Assembly: GCA_012728155.1 (NCBI GenBank)
Contig: JAAYFR010000028.1
Location: 1 to 15,455 of the forward strand
Direction of reading: 5' to 3'
Origin: Bacteroidales bacterium
Lineage (GTDB): Bacteria > Bacteroidota > Bacteroidia > Bacteroidales > Dysgonomonadaceae
DNA length: 15,455 bases
In this document: positions 13,957 through 15,455 of the stretch, one piece after another
How the letters are laid out: every line of letters starts with the position of its first letter
How positions within the stretch are numbered: the stretch's first letter is position 1
Notes under the pieces: model-generated
Databases searched by the model: none
The model's input: only the letters and a program-made list of their open reading frames with translations
What the model was told of the DNA's origin: nothing
Made by a program: the position numbers and the translations under genes

Positions 13957-14784
13957 ATGGCAATACGTAAATTAAAGCCCACCACACCGGGGCAAAGACA
14001 CAAGATTATCGGTTCATTTGAAAAGATCACTGCAAGTGTACCGGAGAAATCTCTTGTGGTTGGTAAAAGAACGACTGGAGGCCGCAATCATCGTGGTAAA
14101 ATGACCGTGAAGAATGTTGGTGGCGGACATAAGAGACGTTTTAGAATTATCGATTTCAAGAGAACAAAAGATGGTATCCCGGCCGTAGTAAAAAGCATAG
14201 AGTATGATCCCAACCGTTCGGCACGCATCGCGTTGTTGTATTATGCCGATGGTGTGAAAACATACATCCTTGCGCCTAACGGCCTTGAAGTGGGAACCTC
14301 AGTGATGTCGGGGCCGTCAGCGGCTCCTGAAGTTGGAAATGCACTACCCTTGTCGGTTATTCCCATCGGTACCGTAATTCATAACATTGAGTTGCGTCCG
14401 GGACAAGGGGCTAAGATGGCACGCTCGGCCGGAACATTTGCACAATTGGTATCTCGTGAAGAGAAATATGCCATTATCAAGATGCCTTCCGGTGAAGTAC
14501 GTAAAATTTTGTCGGCATGTAAAGCTACTATTGGTAGCGTTGGTAATTCGGCCCATGCTCTGGAACAATCAGGTAAAGCCGGTCGTTCTCGTTGGCTCGG
14601 ACGCCGTCCCCGCACCCGTGGTGTGGTGAAAAACCCGGTCGATCACCCGATGGGTGGTGGAGAAGGGCGCGCGTCGGGAGGCCATCCCAGATCAGCCAAG
14701 GGCTTATATTCAAAGGGCTTGAAAACAAGAGCACCTAAAAAACATTCTTCTAAATATATTGTAGAGAGAAGAAAAAAGAAGTAA
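13957..14784 (+). CDS. rplB: 50S ribosomal protein L2
   Basis: A complete 275-residue L2, the largest and among the most conserved 50S proteins, needed for subunit joining and peptidyl transferase activity. The ATG at 13957 yields the canonical MAIRKLKPTTPGQRHK; an in-frame GTG at 13918 would overlap rplW by 32 bases and add 13 unrelated residues. Signatures: GRNHRGKMTVKNVGGGHKRR (42-61), the SH3-like domain to about residue 200, and NPVDHPMGGGEGRASGGHPR (226-245), whose His230 matches E. coli His229. The basic tail ends ERRKKK. The rpsS gene follows after 22 bases. Confidence 0.99.
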   Translation: MAIRKLKPTTPGQRHKIIGSFEKITASVPEKSLVVGKRTTGGRNHRGKMTVKNVGGGHKRRFRIIDFKRTKDGIPAVVKSIEYDPNRSARIALLYYADGVKTYILAPNGLEVGTSVMSGPSAAPEVGNALPLSVIPIGTVIHNIELRPGQGAKMARSAGTFAQLVSREEKYAIIKMPSGEVRKILSACKATIGSVGNSAHALEQSGKAGRSRWLGRRPRTRGVVKNPVDHPMGGGEGRASGGHPRSAKGLYSKGLKTRAPKKHSSKYIVERRKKK

Positions 14785-14806
14785 TCTGATTAATTAATAA
14801 ACAACT

Positions 14807-15076
14807 ATGAGCAGATCATTAAAAAAGGGTCCGTATATCAGTCTGAAATTAGAAAAAAAAGTGATCGCCATGAATGAGAGCGGCAAAAAATCCGTAATCA
14901 AGACCTGGGCGCGCGCTTCGATGATATCACCTGATTTTGTGGGACACACCATCGCCGTACATAATGGGAACAAATTCATTCCTGTCTATGTAACTGAAAA
15001 TATGGTGGGGCATAAACTTGGCGAATTTGCCGTAACCCGCACATTCCGTGGCCATGCAGGTAACCGGAAGAAATAA
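14807..15076 (+). CDS. rpsS: 30S ribosomal protein S19
   Basis: A complete 89-residue S19, which pairs with S13 in the 30S head and touches the A-site finger of the 50S subunit. Signatures: MSRSLKKGPYISLKLEKKV (1-19), VIKTWARASMISPDFVGHTI (30-49), AVHNGNKFIPVYVTENMVGH (50-69) and LGEFAVTRTFRGHAG (71-85). Length is typical (about 88-93). It lies between rplB and rplV in the standard S10-operon order, with rplV starting 36 bases downstream. Confidence 0.99.
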   Translation: MSRSLKKGPYISLKLEKKVIAMNESGKKSVIKTWARASMISPDFVGHTIAVHNGNKFIPVYVTENMVGHKLGEFAVTRTFRGHAGNRKK

Positions 15077-15112
15077 TCAGGGCGCTTAACGAAATAAAAA
15101 ACAGAAAAAGAG

Positions 15113-15455
15113 ATGAGTGCTAGAAAAAGAATATCAGCCGAACAAAGAAAACAAGAGCGTAAAGAGATTTCTCTCGCAGTGTTGAAGAACGTTCCCAGCT
15201 CGCCGCGTAAAATGCGCTATGTAGCAGATATGGTACGTGGTATGGAGGTGTTTAAAGCATTAGGAGTTTTGAAATTCTCTAATAAAGAGGCGTCAACCAA
15301 GGTTGAGAAACTGTTGCTGTCGGCGATTTCCAATTGGGAACAGAAAAATGAACGTAAGGCCGAATCCGGTCAACTCTATATCAAAACTATAACGGTAGAT
15401 GGGGGTGCTATGTTGAAAAGACTCCGTCCAGCTCCGCAGGGACGCGGATATAGGA
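15113..15455 (+). CDS. rplV: 50S ribosomal protein L22, 5' part (cut by window end)
   Basis: The ATG at 15113 opens a frame with no stop through the last base, giving 114 codons plus one base. The start MSARKRISAEQRKQERKEIS is the extended N-terminus common in Bacteroidetes L22. The family core follows: VLKNVPSSPRKMRYVADMVR (23-42), then KLLLSAISNWEQKNERKAES (66-85, where most families read 'K.L.SA..NA..N'), then IKTITVDGGAMLKRLRPAPQ (90-109), the start of the beta-hairpin loop that lines the exit tunnel. The remaining 20 or so residues and the macrolide-relevant loop tip lie beyond the window. The gene order rpsS-rplV is standard. Confidence 0.97.
   Translation, partial: MSARKRISAEQRKQERKEISLAVLKNVPSSPRKMRYVADMVRGMEVFKALGVLKFSNKEASTKVEKLLLSAISNWEQKNERKAESGQLYIKTITVDGGAMLKRLRPAPQGRGYR

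Noticed and set aside
1..15455. CRISPR array, tRNA/rRNA genes, insertion sequences, prophage or defence-system genes
   Set aside because: Looked for by eye: no regularly spaced repeats, transposase or integrase signatures, or cloverleaf sequences were found. Long-range weak repeats cannot be excluded without computation.

Overview
The window looks like a chromosomal segment from a Bacteroidota member, probably order Bacteroidales and perhaps near the protein-fermenting Dysgonomonadaceae/Porphyromonadaceae. Support comes from the gene families present (DUF4252-type protein, Bacteroidetes-style ECF sigma/anti-sigma pair, Bacteroidetes-type S12, L4 and L22), promoter-like TAnnTTTG boxes, mostly weak Shine-Dalgarno sequences, and a str operon running straight into the S10 operon with no tuf gene between them. 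The genus is an inference.

Layout. (1) Bases 1-963: the 3' part of a CbpA/DnaJ-like co-chaperone and its small CbpM-like modulator, overlapping by ATGA. (2) 964-1093: convergent gap with a strong 13-bp hairpin whose T-tract lies on the minus strand, so it mainly terminates the transporter gene. (3) 1094-5509: a divergent pair for peptide nutrition, an OPT-family oligopeptide transporter (minus) and a secreted dipeptidyl peptidase IV (plus), separated by 222 bp holding promoter-like boxes and a tandem repeat that can form alternative hairpins. A perfect hairpin plus T6 follows the peptidase. (4) 5694-6791: a polytopic membrane protein fused to a Nudix-like domain whose Nudix box is degenerate. 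(5) 6847-8443: an ECF sigma factor, an overlapping single-pass membrane anti-sigma-like protein, and a DUF4252-type exported protein split by one in-frame TAA. (6) 8444-8830: gene-free leader region with a 10-bp hairpin, a good -33/-7 promoter and two overlapping mini-ORFs. (7) 8831-15455: rpsL-rpsG-fusA-rpsJ-rplC-rplD-rplW-rplB-rpsS-rplV (the last one cut by the window end).

How the genes work together. The ribosomal block is an ordinary, intact translation operon. The peptidase and transporter plausibly form an extracellular-peptide trimming and uptake unit. The sigma/anti-sigma/DUF4252 set has the form of an envelope-stress or envelope-signal cassette, but its third gene appears interrupted in this sequence. 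I see no CRISPR array, tRNA, rRNA, insertion sequence or phage gene. The points most worth a second look are the interrupted DUF4252 gene, the membrane-Nudix fusion with a lost metal-binding motif, and the alternative-hairpin repeat before the transporter gene.
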